Part shown: positions 10,551 through 22,859 of the stretch, piece by piece
Layout of the letters: every line of letters starts with the position of its first letter
Position numbering within the stretch: position 1 is the first letter of the stretch
DNA from: Thermothelomyces thermophilus ATCC 42464
Taxonomy: Eukaryota > Ascomycota > Sordariomycetes > Sordariales > Chaetomiaceae
Length of the DNA stretch: 64,000 nucleotides
Assembly (NCBI RefSeq): GCF_000226095.1
Contig: NC_016472.1
Coordinates: 5,642,001 to 5,706,000 of the forward strand
Direction of reading: 5' to 3'
The notes under the pieces: generated by a model
Seen by the model: the letters and a program-made list of their open reading frames with translations, nothing else
What the model was told of the DNA's origin: nothing
Databases searched by the model: none
Program-made: the position numbers and the translations under genes

Positions 10551-11605
10551 CTAGTCCAAATCCGCCCTCCGTACCACCACGTAACCCTGATTGATGGCTG
10601 AAGGGTCTCCGCCTTCTTCTTCAAACTCCTTATCGTCGTCCTTGAACATGCGCCTGCGCTTTTGCGGCCGCTGCGGGGAGTTGGCCTTTTCCATCGCGAG
10701 GAGGCTGACCAGTGAAATGCCGACCTTGTTGCCGATCAAGTCGTAGCCGGCGGGTGTGAAATGGATGTGGTCGTCCCAGTATCTCCTGCGGTCTGACTCG
10801 GACATACCCCAGTAGGGGACAGCCTTGTGCAAGTCGAAGACGTGGCTTTGGGGCGGCGAGAAATTAGCAACATGGCGCCGAGATCTTTCGGCGGAGCCTC
10901 TGAGAGGGGTTGGCCGGGCTCCGCACTCACAAATTGTCCCGCTTGTAACCCTTGATGAGATTATTGAGCTTGTCTCGCCGGGCGTCAAGCCGCTCCCTGG
11001 ACTCCCCTGTCACGCCCGCCTCCGGTACTGTGAGGGCGAGGACCTTGCACTGGTGCGAGAGCGGCACGTCCCAGACTTCTTTGAGAGTCTCGAAGATATC
11101 CTCCGGGGGGAAGCCCATGGCGAGATCACTGTTGCGGTTATGTTAGGGAAGAGCTGGGGAGGGGGGGTTGGGGGAGGGGGGAATCTGTGTTTGCGAGGTA
11201 TCGGTCGGGAGCGCCTACTTTGTCCCTCCAAGCACGATGGCCCAGTCGTACCGTTTCCCATCAGGGCCCTCATCCTGCTTCTTCTTCTTGGGCGCGGCGA
11301 CTGCGGCGTCCGGTCACGGTGTTAGTCCGGCCCCCACACACATCGAATATACGGCTTGGAAGAGTTGTTGACCCAAGGGGTTAGCAGCACCCACACTGCG
11401 TGTTCATCCGGCTCAGAAACTCGTGCTTGACGGTCGACCCGGAAAGCCCATCTTCGACCGTGACGATCTTCAGGTCCGGGTATGCCATGGACAGCATGTT
11501 CTCCAGCATCTCGTTGTACGGGTGATGGACGCTCCCCCAGTAGGAGTAGCCGGCCGTGAGCGAGTCGCCGAAGCAGAGGACGCGCAGATCGGGGCGCGCT
11601 GTCAT
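10551..11605 (-). CDS. SGNH/GDSL-family hydrolase
   Basis: Predicted serine esterase or lipase-like hydrolase; substrate unknown. Exons on the minus strand: 11395-11605, 11219-11300, 10931-11128 and 10845-10551, joined by introns of 94, 90 and 85 nt with GTGGGT, GTAGGC and GTGAGT donors. The product has 261 residues. Block I is LCFGDSLTAGYSYWG near the N-terminus (catalytic Ser), block III is VLGGTNDLA, and block V is DDHIHFTPAGYDLIG (catalytic Asp and His). No signal peptide is evident, so it is probably intracellular. A basic patch (QKRRRMFKDDDKEFEEEGG) near the C-terminus is unusual and might be a nuclear-localisation-like tail. All phases agree, supporting the model. Confidence 0.88.
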
Positions 11606-12936
11606 GATGACGGCGCTCACGCGTCGGGGCGGAGGGTGTACCACTTGGCAGCGTAACCGGAAATCGAAACGGTTGCCGGGTTCAAGTCGAGACAAGACTG
11701 GGGAGAAGGAACGAAACAAAGACGAGTCGGCGGTGCGCGGTACCGGTGTGAGACAGACGGAGGTCGAGGGTAAGGCTGGCTTGCACGGGTTGCAGTTGGA
11801 GCTGTCCCCGAGTGAAGTCCACGGGGCTAATAAGGCAGCTGAGCCAGAAGCTCCCGCATGGCGGGGGCGGGACAGCAGCCTAGAAGCTAGGGTGCCCCAC
11901 TCTCACCGCTGCACTACGCATGCCTTCTTAGGTTAGATACTGTGAGTATGCACATACGGAGTACAGTATCAGTTATCAGTATAAGTACGAATGGAGGTTA
12001 CGTCTGTACGTAGTACGTACCTAGGTATGTATATAGGCATGTATGTGCATATATTCGGTATCTATTCAATTCGTCGTGGGGGACGACAATCTGCCATCCT
12101 GCCAGAATTTAATGCGGGACATCGCCCAAGCCCTGTGCTTTGATGCTCAGATCCGATTCTCGACTGTTGGAGAAGCAACCTTGAGCAAGTCAGGGCGCAA
12201 AAGCACCCGGTTCATCATCATCAGCTATGACGTTATTGCAAGGGTGCGCCTACCATGGCGTCGCAAAAAGCGAATATCTATCGAGCCAAGAATCACCAAA
12301 CGGGAACACCCGCCGGATTGATGCGGTGACAGGATGGAAGATGCTACCGTCACTGCGCCGCCCTGACGCGCCAGTCATCCAAGCCCACCAGGGGCACAGC
12401 ACAATTCCTTGCAACTGTCTCACTGACGACAATCTGCTTTTTGATGAGAGGGAACGCCGGTTGGGTGTTGAGCCGCACGCGATGGCAAGTTCGAGGCGAC
12501 GGGCACAATTTCCCAGGTGAGACAGCTTAAGGAATGTCTGTCCCGGTCAGCGCCAAGACTCGGATCAACAGCTAGCGAACCGCCGCCCCCGGATGCCGAT
12601 TTATCCTCCAATCCTCCATGCGAAACGGCCACTGCACCCCTGGAACCGGCGGGCGTCGGTGCTCCACAGCGAGGGGACCAGGCCGGGGAACAAGAGGCCC
12701 AAGGAAATCAACACCCAATCAACCGGTGTCAGCCAGCCAATCGACAGCAGGCAATTGACGACGCCGGCTCCGACTCCGCAAGTCGTTCGGTTCGGGAGCT
12801 ATAAAATGGTCCAGACATCGCGCATTCCCGCCTTTTGAGCTGCGCTGGTCCCTTGTGTCTTTTTTTCTTTTCCATATATTGTTTTGTCTCTGGAGAGAAA
12901 TCAGGAAGGTTGCCGAATTTTTTTTTGTTCGTGAAA
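11606..12936 (+). promoter_or_regulatory. Divergent promoter region with CCAAT and TATA boxes upstream of cyb2
   Basis: About 1.3 kb between the SGNH hydrolase start (-) and the cyb2 start (+). On the cyb2 side there are two CCAAT boxes (12715-12719 and 12737-12741) and a TATAAAA box at 12800-12806, 131 bases before the ATG. In fungi CCAAT boxes bind the Hap2/3/5 complex, which is known to act on respiratory genes; its role here is inferred. A TACGGAGTAC motif lies at 11955-11964. No gene is seen inside. Confidence 0.6.
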
Positions 12937-14797
12937 ATGGTGAAAGTGTTCAGTGCGGAGGAAGGCAAGTTTCCGTTACCGCCGAACTGCACAACTGCAG
13001 GACTGCCCAGAACTGCCGACAACTCGGCGGACATGTCTTGCTAACACGGCTTTTTCCCGTCTGTCCAGTCGCCAAACACACCACTCCAGACAGCTGCTGG
13101 GTCGTCCTTCACGGCAATGTCTACGACGTGACCGACTTCCTACGGGAGCACCCCGGTGGGTCGCGAATCATTCTCCAGCTCGCCGGGCGCGATGCCACCG
13201 CCGAGTACGACCCGATCCATCCGCCAGGGACGCTGGAAGAGAACCTCAAGCCGGAGGCCAAGTTGGGGGTGGTGGACCCAGAGAGCCTAAAGAAGCTCCA
13301 GCGGCAGGCCGCCCAGGGCAAGCCGCAAGAGGACGAGCAGAAAGCCGCTCCACCGCCCCTCGACACGCTCCTCAACCTGGACGAGATCGAAGCGGCCGCG
13401 ACGAAGCAGGTGTCCAAGAAGTGCTGGGCCTACTACTTCTCCGCCGCCGATGACCTGTACTCCAAGACGCTCAACAACCTCGCCTATCGCAACATCCTCC
13501 TGCGCCCGCGCGTCTTCGTCGACGTCACGAGCGCCGACACGAGCACCACCCTGCTGGGCCACCGCGTCTCCACACCGCTCTACGTCTCACCCGCCGCCAT
13601 GGCTCGCCTGGCCCACCCGGACGGCGAGGCCGGCATCGCCCGGGGCATCTCGCGCTTCGGCGCCATGCAGCTCGTCTCGCACAACGCGTCCATGACGCCC
13701 GAGCAGATCGTCGCCAACGCCGCGCCGGGCCAGATCTTTGGCTGGCAGCTGTACGTCCAGACCAACCGGGCCAAGAGCGAGGCCATGCTGGCGCGCATCG
13801 CCAAGATGCCCGAGCACTACAAGTGCATCGTGCTGACGCTCGATGCCCCCGTACCGAGCAAGCGCGAGCACGACGAGCGCGCGGGGATCGAGGCCCGTCT
13901 GCTCCTCGAGTCGTCCAAGCCGCCCGAGCCGTCGTCGTCGTCGGCGGGGGCGGGCGGTAGCAGCAGCGGTGGCGGCGCGGACAAGACGAACAAGGACAAC
14001 AACAAGAAGCCGGATAGCAACAGCGGGGTAGGCCAGCAGCTGTTCTTCGGCACGGCGGCCGACCTGACGTGGGAGACGACGCTGCCGTGGCTGGCCAAGC
14101 ACACGAGCCTGCCCATCGTGCTCAAGGGCATCCAGACGCACGAGGACGCCTACCTGGCGGCGCGGTACGCGCGCGAGCACCCGGGCACCGTCCGGGCCAT
14201 CATCCTGTCCAACCACGGCGGCCGGTCGCTCGACACCGCGCCGCCGGCGGTGCACACCCTGCTCGAGATCAGGAAGTACTGCCCCGAGGTCTTCGACACG
14301 ATCGAGGTCTGGGTCGACGGCGGCGTCCGGCGCGGCACCGACGTGGTCAAGGCGCTCTGCCTGGGTGCCAAGGCGGTGGGAGTCGGGAGAGCCGCGCTCT
14401 GGGGGCTGGGCGCCGGCGGGTGGAAGGGTGTTGAGCGGACGTTTGAGAGTAAGTTTTCTTTTTTTTTCTTTTTTTTATTCTTGCCATTTTTTTTTTCGTT
14501 GTCGCTTCAACTATCCCCCCTTCGGCATTTGTTTGCGGTTGCTGACCATGCCCTAGTCCTGCAAGGAGAGATCGTGACGTGTATGAAGATGATGGGTGCC
14601 AGGAACCTGTCGGAACTGGGCCCGCGCTTCGTAAGTGGCAACCATTGCTCCCGAAAGCGAGCCGAAACGCTGACCATGTCCCCTCCCCCTTTTCCTTCCC
14701 CCAGATCAACACCCGCATGGTGGAGCGGGATATTTTCGACGGCGATGCTGGCCTGGACCGGTCAGGATTGTGGACACCTTCCCGCGCCAAGCTTTGA
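12937..14797 (+). CDS. cyb2: L-lactate dehydrogenase (cytochrome b2)
   Basis: FMN- and heme-dependent oxidation of L-lactate to pyruvate with electrons passed to cytochrome c. Exons 12937-12964, 13069-14448, 14557-14630 and 14705-14797 give 524 residues. The cytochrome b5 domain (about residues 8-85) has heme ligands in HPGG (His37) and YDPIHPPG (His60). The FMN domain begins near [13 protein letters not shown] and includes [14 protein letters not shown] (catalytic Lys), [11 protein letters not shown] (catalytic His near residue 390) and [21 protein letters not shown] Ser/Gly/Asn/Lys-rich insertion sits in the variable loop before [15 protein letters not shown]. Intron 1 uses a GC donor (GCAAGT); the GT alternative breaks the frame. 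There is no clear mitochondrial presequence, so location is uncertain; other alpha-hydroxy-acid substrates are possible. Confidence 0.9.
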
Positions 14798-15511
14798 GCC
14801 CAATCCAAGCTGTGGCTGCCAAGCATGCGGGGAGCGACGACCTCTTTTGTCTTCATGTCAGATCCCTACACTACGAGCACGAACCTCGGCGGCTTGCTTC
14901 TTTGACATGTGGGAAAAAAGGTGGAGCGGCCAATGCCAAGGGTGGGAATGGGGCGCACAGTGGTGCGCTGGCGGAACCCAATGACCTTCTTACCCCAGAC
15001 CTCTTTTTTTCTCTGGGGTCGTCGAGCTTTGGTTTCAGATTGTCCGATTCAAAGACCGTTCAGTTCGCCCTATACTACTAGTAAACAGCGGGGCCGTGGA
15101 GGGTTATTCGGGTAGCGTTCTGTATGCTGGGGTAGATACAGTTGCATGTAAATTATGGAGGTGCACCAGCGTTATGATCATCTTCACCCCCCTCCGCGAT
15201 ACGGATACGGCAGTTGGTCGGCGATTAGCTAAGAGTGACCCCTGACGAAAAGCCTTCGGAAGCCGCACAAAGAACACGGACGAAGTTCGGTTTGCTATTA
15301 GTGTGTTTCCCATCCCGCAATACTGCGTACATAGTATGTCCATACAGCTGGATCCTAATGGTCGCTACAAGCCATGCCGACGATGTTACGCAGTACGAAT
15401 GCAAGTCGTCTATCTCGCAGAAGTGAAGTCGTGGACACAGATGACCATTCCCCGGAACTGCAAGCAGCGGCGAGGCAATTCCTACTTCCTTTTTGTGTTT
15501 CTTTCTCTCTA

Positions 15512-15513
<2 letters not shown>

Positions 15514-15545
<32 letters not shown>
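15514..15545. repeat. T32 homopolymer
   Basis: Uninterrupted run of 32 T in the gap downstream of cyb2. Confidence 0.9.
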
Positions 15546-15546
<1 letters not shown>

Positions 15547-16184
15547 GTGCTTTCTTGCCTACAGACTGGGACTAGGTGGTGCCTTGCTTGGTTTGGCCTG
15601 GCGCAATATCGGGCGGAACCAGGCTGGTTAACATCGGACGATATTCCGCACTCGTAGATGACACGGACTACTCCGTACTTGATGGAACGCCTACTATCTG
15701 TCGTACAGTAGTTTCATCATGCCCTTAGTACAACGGTTGCAGTTGCACCGTTGTATAGTACATACATACTTGTGCAAGAGTACTCCGTACATACAGTATA
15801 TATACCCTGCTGGTCCCGGCCACTCACCCGTTGAGTCGAGGAGACGAGCTTCGAACCGCTGCCGTTTCTCACAATGTTTGTTCCCTTGCTCCGTTGCCCC
15901 TTTTCATTTTCGAGACGCTTCTGGCCGGAGTCGCCTCGCTTCGCGGCAGGCCGACCTATGACACTACTACACAGTATTACTGCGTTGCGTAACCAAGCCC
16001 CCTTTCCCTGAGCGCCAATTAGTTCGTTTGGGCTGGTTTAAGAAGGCCGTTACGGATGGCTCATGCAGGCTATGGCCAGTCAGAGTTGCCTTCCGAGTGG
16101 ATCGCCGCATCGTGTTGGCGGTTTTGGAGCTGATTTATTTTATTTCGCAGTGAAATCGGCCCATGACCTACCTGCCCTGCATTT

Positions 16185-16216
16185 GTGGCTCTGTGGCTCT
16201 GTGGCTCTGTGACTCT
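16185..16216. repeat. 8-bp tandem repeat, four copies
   Basis: GTGGCTCT is repeated three times perfectly, followed by GTGACTCT with one change. Confidence 0.9.
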
Positions 16217-18237
16217 CCTGCCCCCTTCGGTGTCGGCCAGCCGTCCCCATTTTGGAAATATTTCGATTTGCAACGAGCTGTGCATCTTTGCAAGTGAGAA
16301 TGCGCTGTGCCAGTTGCTGGGCTGAGCTGCAGGTCCTGACGCTGGAGGCCATGAAAGAACCCATGATCCATAGCTAGCTTGATACTGTAACCAAGGCCCG
16401 GCTCAAATCTCCGAAAGGGCCCAGTCTGATCCGCATCGAACACCGCCCGCGTCGAATCATGCTCGTCATTTCCTTTGCTGTCGCACCTTGTGTGGAGAAG
16501 TGAAGCCTTTAAATCTGTTCGATGGAACGATGCGAGAAAGAGCGGGCGATGATTTTCTTAAATGGCGGGTCATTTCCGCCACTGCCACCGGGGGGGTCAA
16601 AAAGTTCGTGATCGTATCGAGTTGCCCTCAAACCTCGACGTCCCTCTACAAAATAACCCGTACACCACACACTAGTAGTCCGGTACGGGGGATTGTTGTT
16701 TCTTGGCTTCCACATGCCAAAACGCGAACCGAGTCCACTTCTTTGCTCGTAACTATTACCCTCTCGGTGTTGGTAACTGCATGGGCGTTTCTCTTGCCTC
16801 CCCGGCGGTATGCCGCGAGCTCCCAATAGTGTCCATCTCTGACGTCTGAGATTGGGAGAGTCAAGTTTGCTTCTGTCGATGGATCCCTTCTGGATTCCCG
16901 AGTGTGTTTTTTTTTCTCCATGTGCTCCATGGTGACCCTCCAAGATGCCGAGGAGGGTGGGCCAGGTCGACAGGGGTCTGAAGCTGGGCCGCTACAAGCA
17001 GTACGGATTACATAGTTCAGGCCAAAGAGTGGGCTGCAACTAATCCACATCCGGCATTTGGGCATGCTGGTCAGCATGTGCTCGAGTCTCTCCGACAATG
17101 CGACGAACCACATCCCTACCAATTAGTTATTTCTTCACATCAGCAAGTCAAAAGGCAAGAACGTGACCTGCGATGTCTCGGCGTCTGGGGAATGTCAAAC
17201 CTTGTCCCTCCGCAATTCCCCGCAGTCTCGCTCGGGCCAAGGCCGCCGCCGCCTGGAGGCCAAGAGAACCCTCCCGAGGCGACAACATGGCGGTGCTGTC
17301 GACAGATCGCTTGTGATCGCCTGATCGCCTGATCACTCGATCACTCCCTGACGGTGCAGGGCAGACGAGAAGAGACAACAGGTCGCAGGATGCAACGTCG
17401 CGCAGGGTCTGAATGCAAGCTTATTCTCGGGAGCGCCAATTTCCGGCCAGATGCTTGCAAGTGGTGTACGTCCGTACTTGATTGAGTATACAAAGTACAT
17501 ACAAGCAAGCACAAATTATCCAAGTATGCAGTACGAAGTACGGAGTAGGGTGCAAAGGTCTCAGTCTTCTTTCTCTGGGGCCTGCGCGCTTCTGGAGCTC
17601 TGAGATGCGGTTCGGGCGACCTTCTTAAACGGGACTTAGCTGCCTCCGAGGGGCGGCCGAAGTGGGCCTCCCAAGAGCTGGGGAAGCTGTTACTCGTACC
17701 GTGGTGGGTTTCTGGGCTCGTGCATCACTAACTTGTTTTGCTCAAACTCGATATCGGTTGGTGGCAAGGGCATGGATTTGCTGCGTCCCATACATAGTAC
17801 TGTACGTTCCCTCCCTCTTCCACACGCGGAACGATGATCGAGCCGACCCCTTGCCGGCCTCGCATCCGGCTACTGGTACTCCGTACATAGTAGGTGGGAG
17901 GGAAACGCATGCAACCATCTCCTTGCTCGAACCTTGCTCGGCCTTGCCAATCTGGATCCAATGAGACCCCATTCGCCCTCCCAACATTCCCTACCGCATG
18001 CTCGTCCCCTGGAATTTTCAGCTGGAGGTATAAGTGCCCGACCCCGTTCTTTTTCTCGCCTTGCCCGAACCTATCTACCTGTTCTGGTCCTATGCCGATT
18101 CATTCTCTCGCCTGCCCCGCTGTCGACACTGGTCTTGTTCGACCCTCGCTCGAGTGAGGATAGAACCGGTATCACAGCACAAGCCCTTCTTTCACCCACC
18201 GATACATCAAAAGCCCCGTTAGCGATTATCGCCAACC

Positions 18238-19508
18238 ATGGGTGACGTCGATAAGGCCGCCGTTGCTCAGGCGGAAAATGTCTCGGACAAGCCCAGGAAG
18301 CGCGGCTGCCTCGGCCACCTGGCCAGGTTCTGGTGGGCGTATCTGATCGTGCTCGTCGTCATTGTTGTCATTGTCGTGCCAGTGGTGTAAGTGGGCAGTT
18401 CTCTCGGGGGGTCGTTCATGGGCAAAATCGCGGGCGCCATATGCTAACCACCGCCCTTCTCAGCCTCTTGGTCGGCGTCCCCAAGATCGCCCAGAATAAG
18501 CTCGATGACGCCGAGCTCATCCTCGATGGCATCGTTGTCACCAACACGCAGGGCCAGAACTTCTCCATGTCCATCAACAGCACAATCAAGTCCGACGGCT
18601 CTGTCCACGCCAAGATCGACGGCTTCCAGGGCGTCATGTACCTCGAGGACCATGAGCCTCACACTCCTTTCGCCAAGATCGACTTCCCCGAGACCACTTC
18701 CGACGCCCTCCAGACGGTCAACGTGACGCAGTTCGTGCCCATTGAGAATCTCGAGGCCTTGACCAGGTTCAACACGTGGCTGCTCGTCAATGACTCCCTG
18801 CGCGTAACCGTTGAGGGCGACACCCACGTCCACGTGAGGGGCATCTCGCGATCGTATGCGGTCACCTTCAAGAAGACCATCACCATTCCCGGTGAGCAGC
18901 GCCCTTCCCCCCCAAGCCCACATTCCTCGTCGCGGTAGAATTGTTCACTGACATCGAGACAAGGTCTTCGCGGACTCAACGGCACCGTCGTCAAGCCGAC
19001 CTGGGTCAGCCTCAAGCCCGACGAGAAGGGCAACAACTTCAGGGCTACCACCGTCATTCCTAACCGCTCCCCTGTCAGCTTCGAGCTGGTAAGAAGAGAT
19101 GCTCCTAGCCCCCGTACTCTCTCTCCCGTCTCCCGCTCGATGATCTGCTGACACAAGGATTAGGGCAACGTCACGTTCCACAACTATCTCCTCGGCCGGG
19201 AGGTCGGCACAGTTTTCATTGACAATCTGACACTCCGCCCGGGCACCAACGAGTACCCGCTGCGCGCCACCATTGACAACGGAGCCGTTATCGATGCGCT
19301 CGGACAGAAGCCCTACTGCGAGCAGAATGGCGTCCTTCCGTTCCAGATCCGCGGCAAGACGGTTGTCAACCACGGCCAGTCGCTGCCCTACTTTGCCGAT
19401 GCCCTGGCAGCCTACAACCAGACCGTCTCGATCCCTATCGGGGAGGCGGTGAAGTCGTCGCTTGGCGTCACCGTCCCGTGCGGTGGCCTCGGCGGCGGTA
19501 ACAACTAG
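18238..19508 (+). CDS. DUF3712 single-pass membrane protein
   Basis: Fungal membrane protein of unknown function. Exons 18238-18386, 18464-18891, 18964-19088 and 19164-19508 give 348 residues with consistent phases. A charged cytosolic N-terminus (KPRKRGCLGH) is followed by one transmembrane helix at about residues 33-57 (FWWAYLIVLVVIVVIVVPVV). The rest is a beta-rich extracytosolic region with LEA-like repeats (LILDGIVVTNTQGQNFSMSI, VTEG-like strands) and several N-glycosylation sequons (NFS, NST, NVT, NGT, NLT). It ends in a Gly-rich tail (CGGLGGGNN). Topology and the QNFSMSINSTIK/FKKTITIPGL pattern fit DUF3712. It might be a cell-surface or vacuolar protein; this is inference. Confidence 0.85.
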
Positions 19509-19624
19509 AAGAGCGGGTTGTTGGCTCTTTACATTCCCTGTCTTAATTAACCTTGGACCTCTCATTCCGTGTTAGATATCATTTCGTTGACCCGGGCTGT
19601 TATCTGCGAGATGTGGTCTTTTTG

Positions 19625-19661
<37 letters not shown>

Positions 19662-20195
19662 CTGTTATGATGATAACAAAGAGATACCATGAACTGGGAG
19701 GCGATGTTGCATGCAGAAAGCATATTGGCGGGCTAATTGGGTTTTCCCTCTCGCTGCCCGCGGCAGTCGATGAGGAAAGGGGGCCCTTCGGTTGCTAGGA
19801 GCGGCCAGGCTGGCATGTGTGTACCCATATCACGCCCATAGCACACTGTGCACATGTTGGGTAGTGGTAGCAGCTACGGAGTTTGTCATGCCATACAATC
19901 TATCTATCTAGATGGTGAATGACAAGCAAGTCCAATGTCTGGCCGTCGGCTCGGCGAGGCAACAGAAGACCAAGACGCAATGCTGGGTTCAACAACTGCT
20001 TGAGCCAGCCTCCATCGGCTACTGAGTATAATGCTGGTGACCTGCATCTGGTGTGGTCCTATGATCCGTCTCTCACAGGGTATCAATCATACAGCAACAA
20101 ACACGCGTTGCAAAACCATCCACACACCACTTCATCTATCCAGCCCCTTGTTAAAACGACTCCACCGGCGTAATAAACACCCCATATCACACATC
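19509..20195. other. Convergent intergenic gap with T30 run
   Basis: Lies between the 3' ends of the DUF3712 gene (+) and the HCNGP-like gene (-). Has a T30 run at 19627-19656 and one of only two TAATTA motifs in the left half (19544-19549). No gene seen. Confidence 0.55.
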
Positions 20196-21360
20196 TCACC
20201 TCCCTCTCCTCTTACCCACTCCACTTCCCGCTCCCGGTGTTCCGGCTCTGCTCCCTCCCGCGGACCCGGCAGTCTCCCCGCCCCCCGCCGCGCCCGGAAC
20301 CAACACGCCGGCCGAGACGAACTCGACCGCCTCCCCGCGGCCCCTCTCCCTCTCCTTGTTCACCCGCTCCTGCGTCTTCCTCAGCGCGCCCTTGAACGCC
20401 CACTCGGGGAAGCTGGCCCCGCCGTCCCAGACCTCGGGACTCAGCACCGTCGCGTACTGCTCCAGCCCTCTGCCGCCGCCGCTACCGCCGCCGTCCCCGT
20501 CCGTCGGGAACTCGGTGCCGACCCCGACAAAGGCGAGCAGCTTGTCCGCCACGGCCGGGTTGGCCATGCCGCTGGAGCCGGCGAGCCGCTCGTTGAAGTG
20601 CACGCCCCGGGCGCGCTTGAGCCGCAGGAACGAGTCGAACTTGGCCGTGAGCGCGTCCAGGTGCGCGGGCGGGCTGCCCGGCGGCGAGGGGGGGATGTCC
20701 ATGTTGGGCACCGACGGCAGCGTCAGGTTGCGCAGGAGCGCCCGCGTCCGCGTGTATGGGGACCGCGGGGGCGAACCGCCGCCGGCGCCGGCCCCCGCCG
20801 CGTCGTCCAGGAAGGACAGGTCGACCTCTCCCAACCCCCCTTCCCTTCCCCCCTCCTCATCCTCCTCCAACTCCAACTCTCCTTCCAGCCGCGGTCGTTC
20901 CTCCTTCGGGGGCGGCCGGGAGGGACCAAACGCCGGGCCCAGGACAGGACCGAGCGCCGGGGCTGGATCCGGGGCGGATGAGGCTTGCGCTTCTGATGCT
21001 GATGCTGATGACGATGATGATGAGGCTTCTGGTTGTTGTTGAGCCAGCGGTGCTGCTGGTTCTGAGGGACCGGGAGCAGGTGCTGAGTCTGCCGATGGCG
21101 TCAGCAATGAAGAAGAGGTGGTGGTGCGGGGTTGTATGGTGGCATTGTTGACGAAACTCACCTGGTGCGCTCTTCTGGGAGCTGGAAGAAGTCGGCTTGA
21201 CTGCCGAGTTCGGAGGCTGCAAGCATTTTGTATTAGTACTTCCTGTTTCCTTAACGGGGAATTGAATGAGATGCGAGAAAGAAAAACACACGTGAGGGTC
21301 GGTCGGAGGGGATTGGACCTCCTCGTCCTCGTCACTGCTATCGTATTGCACGAGACCCAT
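20196..21360 (-). CDS. HCNGP/SAP30BP-type nuclear regulator
   Basis: Relatives (human SAP30BP/HCNGP) are nuclear proteins tied to transcription repression and splicing. Exons on the minus strand: 21292-21360, 21162-21216 and 21082-20196, giving 336 residues. The N-terminus MGLVQYDSSDEDEE is the typical acidic start. A Ser/Ala/Gln/Pro-rich disordered centre follows. The conserved HCNGP region lies at about residues 180-300: FDSFLRLKRARGVHFNERLA, NPAVADKLLAFVGV, QYATVLSPEVWD and FPEWAFKGALRKTQE. The tail is Gly/Ala-rich and ends in GKRRGR. Intron 2 (21083-21161) keeps an open frame on paper, so unspliced reading would look coding; the branch-like CTGAC and phase favour splicing. It shares a 456-bp divergent promoter with PRE4. 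Confidence 0.82.
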
Positions 21361-21816
21361 TGTTTGGTCGATAAGTGTGAAAATGCGATATCAAGCGCGC
21401 GCCTGTGAAGCTCAATTGAGCTAAGAATGGAATCGCTTTGGTTTGGGTGATCAAGAAGGGTATCACGTGCTTACAGGCCCATAATCCACTGTGCTCGAGT
21501 GGAGCCCAGCCCAACCTTGCGCCTCAGGCAGTTCAGCAAGCCGGCTCTTGGCACTCGGCTTGTCAGCCACTGCAGAAGGCAGCACTGGGACGCGAAGCAA
21601 GCTGCGGGAGCTCCAGTCTTGGCGACTTCCCAACTGGCGAGCAAGCCAACATCCTCGACGACGAAACCATCAACAACCACCACCACCCTTCCGCCGACAA
21701 ATCTCCACCCACGAACCTTTAAAAAGAAAACAAACTCAACGCGAGATAACTTTCGCCGACATTGTCAAGATTTCCCCCCGACTTGATTCAATCAGCCATA
21801 CCCATACCCCGCAGTC
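21361..21816. promoter_or_regulatory. Bidirectional promoter, HCNGP-like gene and PRE4
   Basis: The two starts lie 456 bases apart and face away from each other, so regulatory DNA for both must be here or overlap the genes. I did not see a clear TATA box. I looked for the yeast proteasome element GGTGGCAAA and did not find it. A small pyrimidine-rich tract precedes the PRE4 start. Confidence 0.5.
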
Positions 21817-22345
21817 ATGGATCACCGCCCGCAAGCCTGGGGTCGAGTATGTTCCCCAGTCTCGTAGTGTTTCTCGGCCTGCTCGCCCGCAACCGTCGCA
21901 GTTCCGTCCGCTGACTCCCCGCAGCCGAGAGACGACGTCTACGGCGCCTATGATGCCTCTTACCTCCGGACCAGCGGGCCCAAGACGGCAACACAATCCC
22001 CCGTCGTGACGGGCACGTCGGTCATTGCCATCAAGTTCAAGGACGGCGTCGTCATGGCTGCCGACAACCTGGGTACGCCCCTGTCCCTCCCACTCTCCTT
22101 CCCCTCTTCTACGCCTTCCCCCTTTTTTTTTTCTTTACCGCTCCAACTAACCGCCTCTTTTCTTTTCTTTTTTTCCCCCTCCTCTCCCCAGCTTCCTACG
22201 GCTCCCTAGCACGATTCACCGACGTGAAGAGGCTGCGCCCGTTCCTCTCGACCTCAGTCGTCGGCTTCGGCGGCGACGTCTCCGACATGCAGTTCCTCGA
22301 CCGCCACCTGAACGAGCTGGCCATCGACGAGTCGTACGAGCAAGA

Positions 22346-22380
<35 letters not shown>

Positions 22381-22859
22381 CAGACGACGGCTCCTCGTCC
22401 CGCGGGCGGGGCGGCCAGCTCAACGCGGCCAACCTGCACAAGTACCTCTCCAAGCTCATGTACCGGCGCCGCAACGACTTCGACCCGCTGTGGAACCAGA
22501 TCCTCGTGGCCGGCTTCGACGGACAGGCCAAGCCCTTCCTCGCCTCGGTCGACCTGCGCGGGACCACCTTCACGTCCCCCTCGCTGGCGACGGGCTACGG
22601 CGCCATGCTGGCCCAGCCCATCATGCGCCGCTTCGCCGCGACCGAGGAGGACGCCGCGCGGCTGACGCGCGACGAGGCCGTCAACGTGGTCAAGGAGTGC
22701 ATGAAGGTGCTCTTTTACCGCGACGCGCGCTCGCTGGACCGGTACAGCATCGCCATCGTCACCAAGGACGGCGTCGAGCTGAGCGAGAACGAGCAGCTGG
22801 AGAAGCAGAGCTGGGCGTTTGCCGAACGGATCCGCGGCTATGGCACCCAGACTGTCTAG
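21817..22859 (+). CDS. pre4: 20S proteasome subunit beta-7 (Pre4/PSMB4 type)
   Basis: Non-catalytic beta-ring subunit of the 20S proteasome. Exons 21817-21846, 21925-22072 and 22192-22859 give 281 residues. The propeptide-like N-terminus ([20 protein letters not shown]) and the start of the mature chain ([20 protein letters not shown]) match Pre4. The mature N-terminal position is Thr-Gly-Thr-Ser but lacks the full active-site context, in keeping with an inactive beta-7. Downstream [35 protein letters not shown] and [17 protein letters not shown] are strongly family-like. An Ala run of about 12 residues (GCG repeats, about 22348-22379) interrupts a loop after [11 protein letters not shown]. 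Assignment to beta-7 rather than another beta subunit is confident. Confidence 0.93.

Larger units (their letters stand above)
14798..18237. other. Large intergenic region without supported genes
   Basis: About 3.4 kb between cyb2 and the DUF3712 gene. Contains a T32 run (15514-15545), an 8-bp tandem repeat GTGGCTCT (16185-16216) and four TACTCCGTA-type motifs (15669, 15781, 17539, 17877). Frames are short, overlap on both strands and show no domain. It could hold a non-coding RNA or a long upstream regulatory region, but nothing in the sequence proves either. Confidence 0.5.

Noticed and set aside
21600-21816. Yeast-type proteasome element (GGTGGCAAA) upstream of PRE4
   Set aside because: Looked for it and near variants upstream of PRE4 and RPT4; no convincing match.
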